Source: Treponema_B putidum (lineage in GTDB: Bacteria; Spirochaetota; Spirochaetia; Treponematales; Treponemataceae). Taken from it: a DNA stretch of 64,000 nt. Each line of letters starts with the position of its first letter. The first letter of the stretch is position 1. The notes beneath the pieces are model-generated. The model saw nothing but the letters and a program-made list of their open reading frames with translations, made no database searches and had not been told where the DNA came from. A program made the translations under genes and the position numbers. Of the stretch, positions 35,450 to 43,840 are shown piece by piece. Location: NCBI RefSeq assembly GCF_007830595.1, contig NZ_VLLD01000003.1, one strand, 5' to 3'.

Positions 35450-35473
35450 AAAAAAGAGCCCGCTGACGCGGGC
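35450..35473 (-). terminator. Terminator after the M18 aminopeptidase gene
   Basis: Stem GCCCGC / GCGGGC (35458-35463 with 35468-35473) around TGAC; on the minus strand it is followed by TCTTTTTTTT. Confidence 0.8.
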
Positions 35474-35477
35474 AATC

Positions 35478-35512
35478 TTAAACCCCGTACGAAGGAGGAT
35501 TACGGGGTTTAA
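35478..35512 (-). repeat. 12-bp hairpin with a ribosome-binding-site-like loop
   Basis: TTAAACCCCGTA (35478-35489) pairs perfectly with 35501-35512. The loop reads GAAGGAGGA on plus, TCCTCCTTC on minus. It lies between the aminopeptidase stop and its terminator, so the loop of that mRNA 3' end would match the anti-Shine-Dalgarno sequence. Function unknown; it may simply be RNA-stabilising. Confidence 0.6.
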
Positions 35513-35552
35513 GTATAATTACTCAACAAATATGCTTACACTTGGTTACAAA

Positions 35553-36965
35553 CTATTTATAAAAAGCACTGTAAGCTCTATAGGCCATATAAAGGTCAGC
35601 CTTGCTTAAAATTTCAAAGGGAGCATGCATTGAAAGCACGGGAACGCCGCAGTCTACAACTTCGGCACCGTATTTTGCAATAATATAGGCAATCGTTCCG
35701 CCTCCTCCCGCATCTATTTTACCGAGTTCGGCAGTCTGCCATACAACCTTGTTGTCATCAAATATTTTTCTTATCTTCTGCAAAAATTCCGCATTGGCAT
35801 CGTTTGAGCCGCCCTTGCCGCCGGAGCCCGTATACTTATTGATACAGATACCGCTGCCGATATAGGCAGAATTCATCTTTTCAAAAACCGATGGGAAAGC
35901 CGGATCAAAGCCCGCAGAAACATCGGCCGAAAGCATATATGAATTGGCAAAAGCCCTTCTTACATCTATATCCCTATAGTTTTTATTTAAGGCGGCTATT
36001 TCTGCAACCATATTTTCAAAATAGAAGGCCTGCATACCCGTATTTCCTACAGAACCGATTTCTTCTTTATCGGCAAAAAGAGCTGCAGCAGTCCTTTTTG
36101 GGGATTCGACTTCCAAAATAGCTTTTAAGGTTGTATAAGCACAAACCCTGTCATCATGTCCGTGCCCGGCAATAAGAGAACTGTCAAAGCCCACATTTCG
36201 AGCCTTTCCGGCCGGCACAACTTCCAGCTCTGCAACCCTGAAATCTTCTTCCACTATGCCGTACTTTTCATTGAGAATCTTTAAGATATTTTCCTTTACA
36301 GGATCCTTTACCTCTTCTTTTTTATCAGCCTTATCTTTTTTTTCTTTTGAAACAGGCTTTTGATTTCCGACAAGAATATTAAGCTGCTCTCCGGTTATTC
36401 CTTCAGCCATAGTCTCCTGAAGCTGTTTTTTTGATAGGTGAATTAAAAGATCATTTATAAAAAGAACCGGGTCTTTTTCGTCTTCACCTATGCAAATATC
36501 AACTTTTTTACCTTCTTTTGTGAAGATAACGCCATGAATAGCCAGAGGAATTGTAGTCCACTGATACTTTTTTACACCGCCGTAATAGTGAGTCTTTAAA
36601 AAAGCCATATTTGACTCTTCAAATAGAGGCATCTGTTTTAAGTCGAGACGGGGGCTGTCTATGTGAGCGCCGATTATATTCATACCCTGAGTGATATCAT
36701 CGCCTAAAACCATTAAAACAACGGATTTTTCTTTATTGTTCAAATAAACCTTTGTTCCTTTTTTTGCGGAACCGCTTTTTATAACTTCTTCAAGAGATTT
36801 AAAGCCGTGCTTCTTAGCCTGCTTTATAATCTCTATAGTACACTCTCTTTCGGTTTTTCCATTGTTTAAAAAATCCAAATAACTATCCGAAAGTTTACCC
36901 AATTCTGAGAGTTCTGCTTTCGTCAAATCCTCCCAAGCCGATTTCTGCTTATAAGATAAATCCAT
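35553..36965 (-). CDS. M18-family aminopeptidase
   Basis: Zinc aminopeptidase, 470 aa. Metal and active-site segments are visible: GAHIDSPRLDLKQ, GHGHDDRVCAY, DKEEIGSVGNTG, SNDANAEF and VLSMHAPFE. The length matches M18 enzymes of the aspartyl/leucyl aminopeptidase (LAP4) group. A charged insertion rich in Lys and Glu (KEKKDKADKKEEVKD) lies near residue 210. RBS AGAGGTG precedes the ATG. Likely cytoplasmic peptide turnover. An inverted repeat ACCGTAA-T-TTACGGT sits 21 nt upstream of the start. Confidence 0.93.
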   Translation of the reverse strand: MDLSYKQKSAWEDLTKAELSELGKLSDSYLDFLNNGKTERECTIEIIKQAKKHGFKSLEEVIKSGSAKKGTKVYLNNKEKSVVLMVLGDDITQGMNIIGAHIDSPRLDLKQMPLFEESNMAFLKTHYYGGVKKYQWTTIPLAIHGVIFTKEGKKVDICIGEDEKDPVLFINDLLIHLSKKQLQETMAEGITGEQLNILVGNQKPVSKEKKDKADKKEEVKDPVKENILKILNEKYGIVEEDFRVAELEVVPAGKARNVGFDSSLIAGHGHDDRVCAYTTLKAILEVESPKRTAAALFADKEEIGSVGNTGMQAFYFENMVAEIAALNKNYRDIDVRRAFANSYMLSADVSAGFDPAFPSVFEKMNSAYIGSGICINKYTGSGGKGGSNDANAEFLQKIRKIFDDNKVVWQTAELGKIDAGGGGTIAYIIAKYGAEVVDCGVPVLSMHAPFEILSKADLYMAYRAYSAFYK

Positions 36966-36985
36966 AATACACCTCTTTAATATTT

Positions 36986-37000
36986 ACCGTAATTTACGGT
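36986..37000. promoter_or_regulatory. Inverted repeat upstream of the M18 gene
   Basis: ACCGTAA T TTACGGT, a perfect 7+1+7 palindrome in the 5' region of the aminopeptidase gene. Its size fits an operator. No regulator is identified. Confidence 0.3.
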
Positions 37001-37104
37001 TTTTTTACTTATTGAGTATATACCTTTTTTGAATTTTAGAAAAGCAGGCGAATTTTTATATAGGCGTATTTTGATGATACAAAATACATACAAAATAATA
37101 AACA

Positions 37105-37133
37105 TTGACATATTATAAGAATTTATGTAGATT
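37105..37133 (+). promoter_or_regulatory. Promoter of the rhodanese lipoprotein gene
   Basis: TTGACA (37105-37110), 17-nt spacer, TAGATT (37128-37133), 20 nt before the ATG. Confidence 0.65.
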
Positions 37134-37153
37134 TATACAAATCAAGGAGAATT

Positions 37154-37552
37154 ATGGTGAAAAAAACAAGTATATTTTTAATCCTTTTGTTTATGGGGAT
37201 TTTTTCGCTCTCATGCAGCGCAAAATCTACAGAAAACATTACCCGAATGGACGGTTCCAGTCTGGAAGCCATTTTAAACGATGAAACGGAACGGGAAAAC
37301 TATCTTATAATTGATGTCCGTGAAGACTATGAATATAAAGAAGGTCATGTGCCCCGTTCAATAAATATAAGCGTACAAGAAATCGAAAACCGAATTTCAG
37401 AGATTTCCGGCTGGAAAGAAAAAAATGTAATTGTAATATGCCGCAGCGGCAGAAGAAGCAGAACCGCAGCTGAAATTTTAGTCAAAAACGGATTTAAAAA
37501 AATATTTGATGCCGATGGCGTAAGCAAATACAATTATAAGTTAGAAAAATAA
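37154..37552 (+). CDS. Rhodanese-like lipoprotein
   Basis: 132 aa. A signal peptide ends with lipobox FSLSC, Cys21, so it should be a periplasmic or surface lipoprotein. A single rhodanese domain follows: LIIDVREDYEYKEGHVPRSINI and the active-site loop CRSGRRSR with Cys96. This six-residue loop fits sulfurtransferases rather than arsenate reductases. AAGGAG precedes the ATG. Possible roles are sulfide or persulfide handling, relevant in a sulfide-producing oral anaerobe, but the substrate is unknown. Confidence 0.9.
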   Translation: MVKKTSIFLILLFMGIFSLSCSAKSTENITRMDGSSLEAILNDETERENYLIIDVREDYEYKEGHVPRSINISVQEIENRISEISGWKEKNVIVICRSGRRSRTAAEILVKNGFKKIFDADGVSKYNYKLEK

Positions 37553-37650
37553 ACCGCCGTATGTAATATGCCGATTTTATAAAAAACTCATGAAAAAGGG
37601 CTTGCTTAAAAAGCGATTATATGGCAATATAGCCTTTTAGGAGATATATC

Positions 37651-38289
37651 GTGTCAAACAAAATTAAAATTGAAGATGAAGAACAATTAATTTCTTCCTT
37701 AAAAGATGTTATCGAAGCGATCAAAACACAGGAAAATCCTGAAGAATTAAACTTATATCGCCGCATCTTTAAAAAAGCAGTCCCGTTGACCATGCGGTCT
37801 TATGTTGCCGCCTATTTTATTAAACAAACGGGAATCGGAGGTAATCGCATTTATAGAAGAGACAGCCGAAACGGTATAGGAAAAAGTCCTTTTAAACAAA
37901 ACGTTGCAAGACCGGCAAGGCCCAAAGTTATATTGGCAGAAGATGAATCTACAAGCCTTTTTATCGGTGTAGGGCGTAAAAGAGGCATTTTTCCAAAAGA
38001 TATCATAACCTTGTTAATTCAGGGAGCCGGTATTTCGCGTGAACATATCGGGGATATAAGAATTCTGGATAATTACTGTTTTGTTCAAGTTATGCAGGAT
38101 GAAGCTGAAATTATTATCGAAAAACTAAATAACAGCTACTACCGAGGCAAAAATTTGACAGTCAGCCATTCAAGGAAACCCGAAGATGATGAGGATATCA
38201 GAGAAGAATCGGAAGTATATGACGATGAAATAAATGAAAATTATAGCGAGGCAGCTTCCAGCGATACTAAAGTTGAAGCTGAAATATAG
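37651..38289 (+). CDS. DbpA-type RNA-binding domain protein
   Basis: 212 aa, GTG start after TAGGAG (about 37638-37643). The N-terminal 100 residues are not recognised, though YRRIFKKAVPLTMRSYVAAYFIK looks helical. Residues about 107-175 (SLFIGVGRKRGIFPKDIITLLI, then GDIRILDNYCFVQV) match the RRM-like domain found at the C-terminus of DEAD-box helicases of the DbpA/CsdA group. No helicase core is present. The C-terminus is highly acidic. It is likely a stand-alone RNA-binding or rRNA-associated protein. Confidence 0.82.
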   Translation: MSNKIKIEDEEQLISSLKDVIEAIKTQENPEELNLYRRIFKKAVPLTMRSYVAAYFIKQTGIGGNRIYRRDSRNGIGKSPFKQNVARPARPKVILAEDESTSLFIGVGRKRGIFPKDIITLLIQGAGISREHIGDIRILDNYCFVQVMQDEAEIIIEKLNNSYYRGKNLTVSHSRKPEDDEDIREESEVYDDEINENYSEAASSDTKVEAEI

Positions 38290-38311
38290 ACAGCTAGAAA
38301 CTCTTTCATAT

Positions 38312-38345
38312 AAGGCCGCCCTTTATAAAAGGGCGGCCTTTTTTA
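38312..38345 (+). terminator. Terminator after the RNA-binding protein gene
   Basis: 12-bp stem AAGGCCGCCCTT / AAGGGCGGCCTT with loop TATAA, followed by TTTTT. Confidence 0.92.
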
Positions 38346-38367
38346 TGTCTGTCAATACTTTTATGTC

Positions 38368-38396
38368 TTGCATTCCCTTAAAACCTATTGTATAAT
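38368..38396 (+). promoter_or_regulatory. Promoter of the GPH transporter gene (leaderless layout)
   Basis: TTGCAT (38368-38373), 17-nt spacer, perfect TATAAT (38391-38396), then only 7 nt to the ATG at 38404. Confidence 0.7.
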
Positions 38397-38403
38397 AATT
38401 TTT

Positions 38404-40302
38404 ATGTTAAATAAGCAAAGAAAAATGACTTGGCGGACTTACCTCGCCTATGGGGCTGCCGATTTATACGGCGGAGGCTGTTTTTTTATCGTTACCACAT
38501 TTGCAATGTACTATCTGGTAAACGTAATAGGACTTCATCCTGTTTTGGCAGGGCTCATACCTGCTATCGGAAAATTTTGGGATGCTATTTCGGATCCTAT
38601 GATGGGCTACATTGCAGATAACACTCCCCAAAACCGATTCGGCAAAAGAAGAGTTTGGTTCTTGGTATCAATTGTTCCAATTGCTCTTTCCTTTATCATA
38701 ATTTGGTTTCCTACCGGAATAGAAAGTCAGGCCGGAAAATTCATCTTTTACACGATAGCCTATATTATATTTTTTACAGTTTCGACTGTGTCCTATATTC
38801 CCTATGCAGCCCTCTCAGCCGAAATAACTAGGGACTTTTCCGAAAGAAATAAGCTCAACAGTTCACGCCTTATGTTTTCTTTTATAGCCACCCTTTTGGG
38901 CGGGCTTTTGGCACAGCCCATAATAGATGCTTTTCACGGCAGCATGATGGGTTACTTTGTAATGAGCATAGTCTTTGCCCTTATCTTTGCCCTTCCATGG
39001 ATACCTCTTTATTTTGAAACATGGGAATTACCGGAAGAAAAGAGCCAAAAAAAATCGAACGCCAAATTTATAAAAAACTTTTTATCCCTTTTTAAAAGCA
39101 GATCATGCAGGGTTCATATTGCTATGTATGTCTGTTCTTACGGAGCTTTAGATATAGTTATGTCCCTTGTTTTGTTCTACATTGTAGATTATTTAAACCG
39201 CGGAAGTGTTTTTGTAATAGCTCAAGGAGCCCTTTTACTGACCATGATGGCTGCCCTGCCTATTCATAACAAAATAATAAACAAAAAAGGACATAAGCCC
39301 GTATATATTGCCGCCCTAATCATCTTTGCCGTTTCCATAGTTCTTATGTCTTTCCATACACCTCAAACAAATCCTGTATTTTTGATATTAAACATGGTAC
39401 TTATGGGTGTCGGAATTTCGGCAAATAATTTAATCCCTCATCAGCTTCTTCCTTTTTTGGCCGACATAGACAAACTTATGAGCGGAGAAAATCGTGCCGG
39501 AACCTATTCTGCGGCTATGACTCTTACCCGAAAGCTTTTTTTAGGCTTAGTGATAATGACCACTCTCGGTTTTGTTTTAAGCGGTATAGGTTATAAAAAT
39601 CCGGTACCTTCCGTACTGACCCAAAAGCAGTTTACAGAAGCTCAAAACTTGGCTGTAAAAAATAATGAAAACTTTGAAAATATAAATAAGTATTATTCTT
39701 TGCGGGAAGACGGAAATTTTCATTTAAAATACATGAGCCGAGACACTGACGAGATTATTAGCTCACTTTATAAAAAAGCAAAAAAGAATGAAAAAGCGCA
39801 TCCTCTTTTTTCATACTTTGAAGGAAAAGATAACTTTGACGAAATTCCTCAAGATGTTTTTGAAAATTTACTTTCTTCTTTTGATAAAAAAGACTTTGAA
39901 AAGGCCGATGAAAAATTCTTACTGGAGTCTTCTTATCTGAAATCAGGAGAGGTTTATAAAAAAATTTCCCCCAAAGATTTTTATACAAAGGAAGACCTTT
40001 ATAATTTGAAGGAGATTTTGGATAAGATTGATTTTAAATATTCCGGTATCGGGCAGGTTCAAAAACCGCAGCAAAAGGAGAGTACTTTGAAGGGTGTAAA
40101 GATTTCCTTTATAGTAATGCCCCTTTTTATGATTCTTTTTGGAATCTTCTTCGGCCTTAAATTCAACGTAAGCCCTGAAAATCATAAAATAATTCTTGAT
40201 GAATTAAACAGGTTAAAAGAAGGGGGCAAAAAAGAAGATGCGGACGAAAAAACCAAGAAGGTTTGCGAGCTTTTGATAGGAGAGCCTTACGGCAGAACAT
40301 AA
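38404..40302 (+). CDS. MFS transporter, GPH (glycoside-pentoside-hexuronide) type
   Basis: Inner-membrane sugar:cation symporter-like protein, 632 aa. The N-terminal half carries PAIGKFWDAISDPMMGYIADNT and GKRRVWFLV, the GPH hallmark loop. About 12 helices are expected. A hydrophilic insert of roughly 160 residues (about 400-560) separates the last two helices; usual GPH proteins are about 450 aa. The start at 38404 is set by the promoter 7 nt upstream; a Met 12 codons earlier overlaps the -35 box. The substrate is unknown. It is single and terminated at both ends. Confidence 0.88.
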   Translation: MLNKQRKMTWRTYLAYGAADLYGGGCFFIVTTFAMYYLVNVIGLHPVLAGLIPAIGKFWDAISDPMMGYIADNTPQNRFGKRRVWFLVSIVPIALSFIIIWFPTGIESQAGKFIFYTIAYIIFFTVSTVSYIPYAALSAEITRDFSERNKLNSSRLMFSFIATLLGGLLAQPIIDAFHGSMMGYFVMSIVFALIFALPWIPLYFETWELPEEKSQKKSNAKFIKNFLSLFKSRSCRVHIAMYVCSYGALDIVMSLVLFYIVDYLNRGSVFVIAQGALLLTMMAALPIHNKIINKKGHKPVYIAALIIFAVSIVLMSFHTPQTNPVFLILNMVLMGVGISANNLIPHQLLPFLADIDKLMSGENRAGTYSAAMTLTRKLFLGLVIMTTLGFVLSGIGYKNPVPSVLTQKQFTEAQNLAVKNNENFENINKYYSLREDGNFHLKYMSRDTDEIISSLYKKAKKNEKAHPLFSYFEGKDNFDEIPQDVFENLLSSFDKKDFEKADEKFLLESSYLKSGEVYKKISPKDFYTKEDLYNLKEILDKIDFKYSGIGQVQKPQQKESTLKGVKISFIVMPLFMILFGIFFGLKFNVSPENHKIILDELNRLKEGGKKEDADEKTKKVCELLIGEPYGRT

Positions 40303-40318
40303 GAGCGCATAGAAAAAA

Positions 40319-40357
40319 ACCTCCTGAGTCCTTTAAGGATCAGGAGGTTTTTTTGTG
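40319..40357 (+). terminator. Terminator after the GPH transporter gene
   Basis: Stem AACCTCCTGA / TCAGGAGGTT (40319-40328 with 40341-40350) plus an inner TCC/GGA, followed by T7. Confidence 0.92.
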
Positions 40358-40375
40358 TTTTTATAAAAAATTTTA

Positions 40376-40404
40376 TTGACTTTTTACTAGATCTGATATA
40401 TATT
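40376..40404 (+). promoter_or_regulatory. Promoter upstream of the IS1595-like gene
   Basis: TTGACT (40376-40381), 17-nt spacer, TATATT (40399-40404), 53 nt before the ATG. It may drive the three envelope genes that follow as well. Confidence 0.65.
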
Positions 40405-40457
40405 ATAAATATACGACTTAGACTAGAATATGAAGGGGTACAGTTTTATAATTATAT

Positions 40458-41096
40458 ATGTATACTAGACTTACAACAACTAAACTTAATAGAATTTTTT
40501 TATGTTTCAGTGAAGATATTACAGCAGCGGCTACTGCAAAAATTACCGGAATCAATCGGAACACCGTAAACAGATATTTTGGAATCATTCGGGAAAAAAT
40601 ACTTAAATACAGCCTTTTTGAGCAGGCAAAAGAAATTTCGGCCAATACTCGTCATATTTCCTATTTTAAAAAAGCTAAAATTCGAAGAAAAAAGATACAC
40701 GATTTTATTGCCGAGCGTCCGGTATTGGGGCTTTTAAAAAACGGTAAAAAAATATTTGTCAGCTTGGTGCATGATGATTCCCATGAAAGCCTCTTTTCAA
40801 TAATAAAGGGCGATTTGGAGAAGCTTGTTTCCCATCAAAACAAAATTGAACCTTTTAACACTTCGTTGCTAAAGGATTGCGATCAATACAGGGTTTTTTA
40901 TAATGAAAGTGAAATCAAAAATGAGCACACCGCGGGAATTGAAAATTTTTTAACTTTTGCAAAAAAACGTTTGGCAAAATTTAACGGCTTTTCATCAGGA
41001 TCTTTTTTACTTCATCTAAAAGAATGTGAATTTAGATATAATCATCGTGATGAAGATTTATGTGTTTTGATCAAAAAAATTTTTAAAAAATTTTAA
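40458..41096 (+). CDS. IS1595-like transposase, catalytically degenerate
   Basis: 212 aa with a helix-turn-helix start (ITAAATAKITGINRNTVNRYFGIIREKI) and the C-terminal ISXO2/IS1595 pattern GIENFLTFAKKRLAKFNG, LHLKECEFRYNHR. The catalytic Asp normally in the D-E-S-Y-F-G motif reads R-H-I-S-Y-F here, and the second Asp (usually in S/T-D-x-W) is not visible in the EPFNTSLL region. The frame is open throughout. I see no terminal inverted repeats or target duplication. It is either a dying element or a protein retained for DNA binding; it lies 47 nt before the RND gene. Confidence 0.72.
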   Translation: MYTRLTTTKLNRIFLCFSEDITAAATAKITGINRNTVNRYFGIIREKILKYSLFEQAKEISANTRHISYFKKAKIRRKKIHDFIAERPVLGLLKNGKKIFVSLVHDDSHESLFSIIKGDLEKLVSHQNKIEPFNTSLLKDCDQYRVFYNESEIKNEHTAGIENFLTFAKKRLAKFNGFSSGSFLLHLKECEFRYNHRDEDLCVLIKKIFKKF

Positions 41097-41143
41097 ATTG
41101 TTATAAATACTAAAAAGTAATTATCTAAGGAGATTGGAACTTT

Positions 41144-43840
41144 ATGAATAAAACAAAATTGAGCTTTATTATTTTAACAATTGTTTTAGGTGTAACTGTA
41201 TTTTTTGCTTTTATGCTTCCGAATATAATTATGGATAATGAATTGCGTCATTTTTTTCCTGAAGAACATGATTCGTACAAACGCTTTAACCGATTAACTG
41301 AAGATTTCGGCGATCAATATATAATGGATGTTGTAATAGAAACAAAGGAAGAAACTATCCTTCATAAAGAAACTATTGGGATAATTGCACAAATTACCGA
41401 AGACTTGGAAAATCTTGACAATATTGTAAATGTAAAGTCGATAACAAATGTTGATTTTATTACCGATGACCAAGGAACTCTTTCAACAGGGGCCTTAATC
41501 CCCGAAGATTTTAACGGAACAAAGAGTGAAATAGATGATCTACAAAAAAGAATTTTAGAATGGCCTAAGGCATATATCGGTACCGTTCTGTCTTCAGATT
41601 TTAAAGGCGTACAAATAATTGCAACCTTAAACTCAGACTCAACTCCGCCTGAAGTAAGCCGTATTTACAATGAGACCTTAAACATAATTGAAACAAATTT
41701 GAGTAAGGATAAAAGTTTAAACTATAAAATTGCAGGAGATCCGGTATTAGGTGAATATGGAAAAATATTTATGTATGCAGATTTAAAAAATCTAATCCCT
41801 TTAATAACAGTTGTGGTTTTGCTTTGTCTTTTCTTCTCCTTTAAAAATATAGAAGGAACTATTCTCCCCCTATTGACGGTTTTAATAAGTACGATTTGGA
41901 CGGCCGGCATTATGTCAATCATAGAAGAACCTCTTACGATAGTTTCAAGCTGTCTTCCCGTCTTGCTTATCGCTGTAGGTTCCGCTTATGGGATACACAT
42001 AATAAATTATTATTACCAAAAATTGGAAAAGGAGCCTCTTATTACAAGTGTAAGCCGCCACCATGAACTTATAATGCAGACACTTAAAAGTGCCAGTCCG
42101 CCTGTTTTACTTGCAGGCATCACAACAATTGCAGGATTTGTTTCTACAATAACAAGTCCTATAAAGCCCTTGAAATCTTTTGCGATCTTTAGTGCGGTAG
42201 GTATTGTCATCGCTCTTTCCTTAGCTTTTTTATTTATACCCTCTGTTTTAATGCTAAAATCGGTCAAACAAATACAAAAGCAGCAAAAAAGAATGAGCCT
42301 CCTAAATGTTAAAAAGAATGCGCGCCTTGCAGCTCTGGGTGTAAATAAAAAAGGAGCTGTTCTCGATAGATTTTATTCCTATTTTAATAAAAGACAGGCT
42401 GTTTTCATTATAGGTCTCTTAGTCATAATAGGAATTTCAATTTGGGGAATTTTTAATCTTAATATTGAGTCGGCATTTTTGGAATATTTTCCTAAAAATT
42501 CAAAGATACGCAGTGATGTAGTTTCTATCGATAATAAGTATGTAGGAACTACAGGTTTTAGCTTGGTTGTAACAGGACGTGAAAAAGGAGATATGTGCAA
42601 TCCTGAAATTTTAAAGAGCATGGATGATCTTGAAAATTTTTTAAAATCAAATCATCCCGAAATAGGCAGCATTGTTTCTTTTACAGAATTTATAAAACGC
42701 ATGAATCAGGTTATGAATGCTCATCCTATAGAACCTCATACTTATAATGCAAATGAAGAAAGCTCCGATATCGTTGACAGTTTTTTCGATGATGAAGATA
42801 CTCTTGAAAGTGATTCATACTCTGAAACCGATGCAATTGCTTCCGGTACAGCTTCGGTATTAAAAGATAACTTAAATCGAGAAGAAACTATAGAGCTATT
42901 CGTTTCAGCTTACGCTAAAGCTTATGCTTCTTCTAATTCAAGAGAACTCGGTGTATCCGAATTTATTGAAGCCTTAAAGCGTGAGATTAACTATAGAGGA
43001 GCGGCTTATTATGAAATACCCGACGATATCGAAAAATATTCTGTTTCACAAAAAGAAGAATTAAAAAATATTATTTCGCAGTATTTGCTTTTATATTCGG
43101 GGGCTCTTGATTCTCTTTTAGATGAAACTCTTGAACCTAAGAAAAGCAGAATGCAGATTATAATGCGGACTCATGATACGGGGAAAATTAAAAATGTTAT
43201 TCAGGATGCAGAATATTTTGCAAGTACACATTTTCCTCAAGGCTATACTTTAGAAGCGGCCGGTTTGGGAGAGTTGGAAACAGCTATGACTTCTATGATA
43301 ATTTCAAGTCAGGTATCAAGTTTGGTTTTGGCTGTTGGTATAGTGTTTTGTATTTTATCTCTCTTTTACCGATCTTTTATTGCAGGTCTAATCGGGGCTA
43401 TTCCTCTCGGTATTTCCATATTACTTAATTTCGGCATTATGAGTTTAACGGGAATAAACCTTGATATGGTAACAAGTTTGGTTGCGGCTATTGCAATAGG
43501 AATCGGAATAGATTACACGGTTCACTTTATGAATAATTATCATAATGAAAGAATAATAAGTGAAGACTTAACACAGGTTACATTAAAAACTCTCCGCCAT
43601 TCAGGAAAAGGAATTGCAGTAAACGCTTTTTCGGTCGGATGCGGTTTTTTGGTAATGTGTTTTTCTAAATTCGTAGTCCTCAGGTTTGTAGGTTTTTTGG
43701 TAGCGGTAGTAATGTTCACAAGCTCCGTTGCTGCATTGACCATATTACCTGTCGTATTAAATATTTTTAAACCATCATTTATGGCTAAACCGCATAAAAA
43801 TATTTTTGCGCAAAAGCCGAAAGGAGAAACAAATGAATAA
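41144..43840 (+). CDS. RND-superfamily (MMPL-type) exporter
   Basis: Inner-membrane transporter, 898 aa, with the two-fold RND layout: one N-terminal helix, a periplasmic loop, a helix block at about 210-390, another helix, a second large loop (acidic insert near 545-560), and a second block at about 725-885. MMPL/sterol-sensing-type motifs are GSAYGIHIINYYYQ and GIGIDYTVHFMNNYH. AAGGAG precedes the ATG. The stop overlaps the next start (ATGAATAA). Likely exports a lipid or lipoprotein-related substrate to the periplasmic partner; this is inferred from context. Confidence 0.88.
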   Translation: MNKTKLSFIILTIVLGVTVFFAFMLPNIIMDNELRHFFPEEHDSYKRFNRLTEDFGDQYIMDVVIETKEETILHKETIGIIAQITEDLENLDNIVNVKSITNVDFITDDQGTLSTGALIPEDFNGTKSEIDDLQKRILEWPKAYIGTVLSSDFKGVQIIATLNSDSTPPEVSRIYNETLNIIETNLSKDKSLNYKIAGDPVLGEYGKIFMYADLKNLIPLITVVVLLCLFFSFKNIEGTILPLLTVLISTIWTAGIMSIIEEPLTIVSSCLPVLLIAVGSAYGIHIINYYYQKLEKEPLITSVSRHHELIMQTLKSASPPVLLAGITTIAGFVSTITSPIKPLKSFAIFSAVGIVIALSLAFLFIPSVLMLKSVKQIQKQQKRMSLLNVKKNARLAALGVNKKGAVLDRFYSYFNKRQAVFIIGLLVIIGISIWGIFNLNIESAFLEYFPKNSKIRSDVVSIDNKYVGTTGFSLVVTGREKGDMCNPEILKSMDDLENFLKSNHPEIGSIVSFTEFIKRMNQVMNAHPIEPHTYNANEESSDIVDSFFDDEDTLESDSYSETDAIASGTASVLKDNLNREETIELFVSAYAKAYASSNSRELGVSEFIEALKREINYRGAAYYEIPDDIEKYSVSQKEELKNIISQYLLLYSGALDSLLDETLEPKKSRMQIIMRTHDTGKIKNVIQDAEYFASTHFPQGYTLEAAGLGELETAMTSMIISSQVSSLVLAVGIVFCILSLFYRSFIAGLIGAIPLGISILLNFGIMSLTGINLDMVTSLVAAIAIGIGIDYTVHFMNNYHNERIISEDLTQVTLKTLRHSGKGIAVNAFSVGCGFLVMCFSKFVVLRFVGFLVAVVMFTSSVAALTILPVVLNIFKPSFMAKPHKNIFAQKPKGETNE

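Larger units (their letters stand above)
35282..35552. other. Intergenic region between pgi and the M18 aminopeptidase
   Basis: No convincing ORF. It holds the pgi upstream region at the left, and at the right a 12-bp hairpin (35478-35512) and the terminator of the aminopeptidase gene (35450-35473). Nothing recognisable lies in 35282-35445. Confidence 0.6.

Noticed and set aside
40376..41143. Complete insertion sequence with terminal inverted repeats around the IS1595-like gene
   Set aside because: Comparing both flanks by eye gave no inverted repeats or target-site duplication, only A+T-rich similarity.
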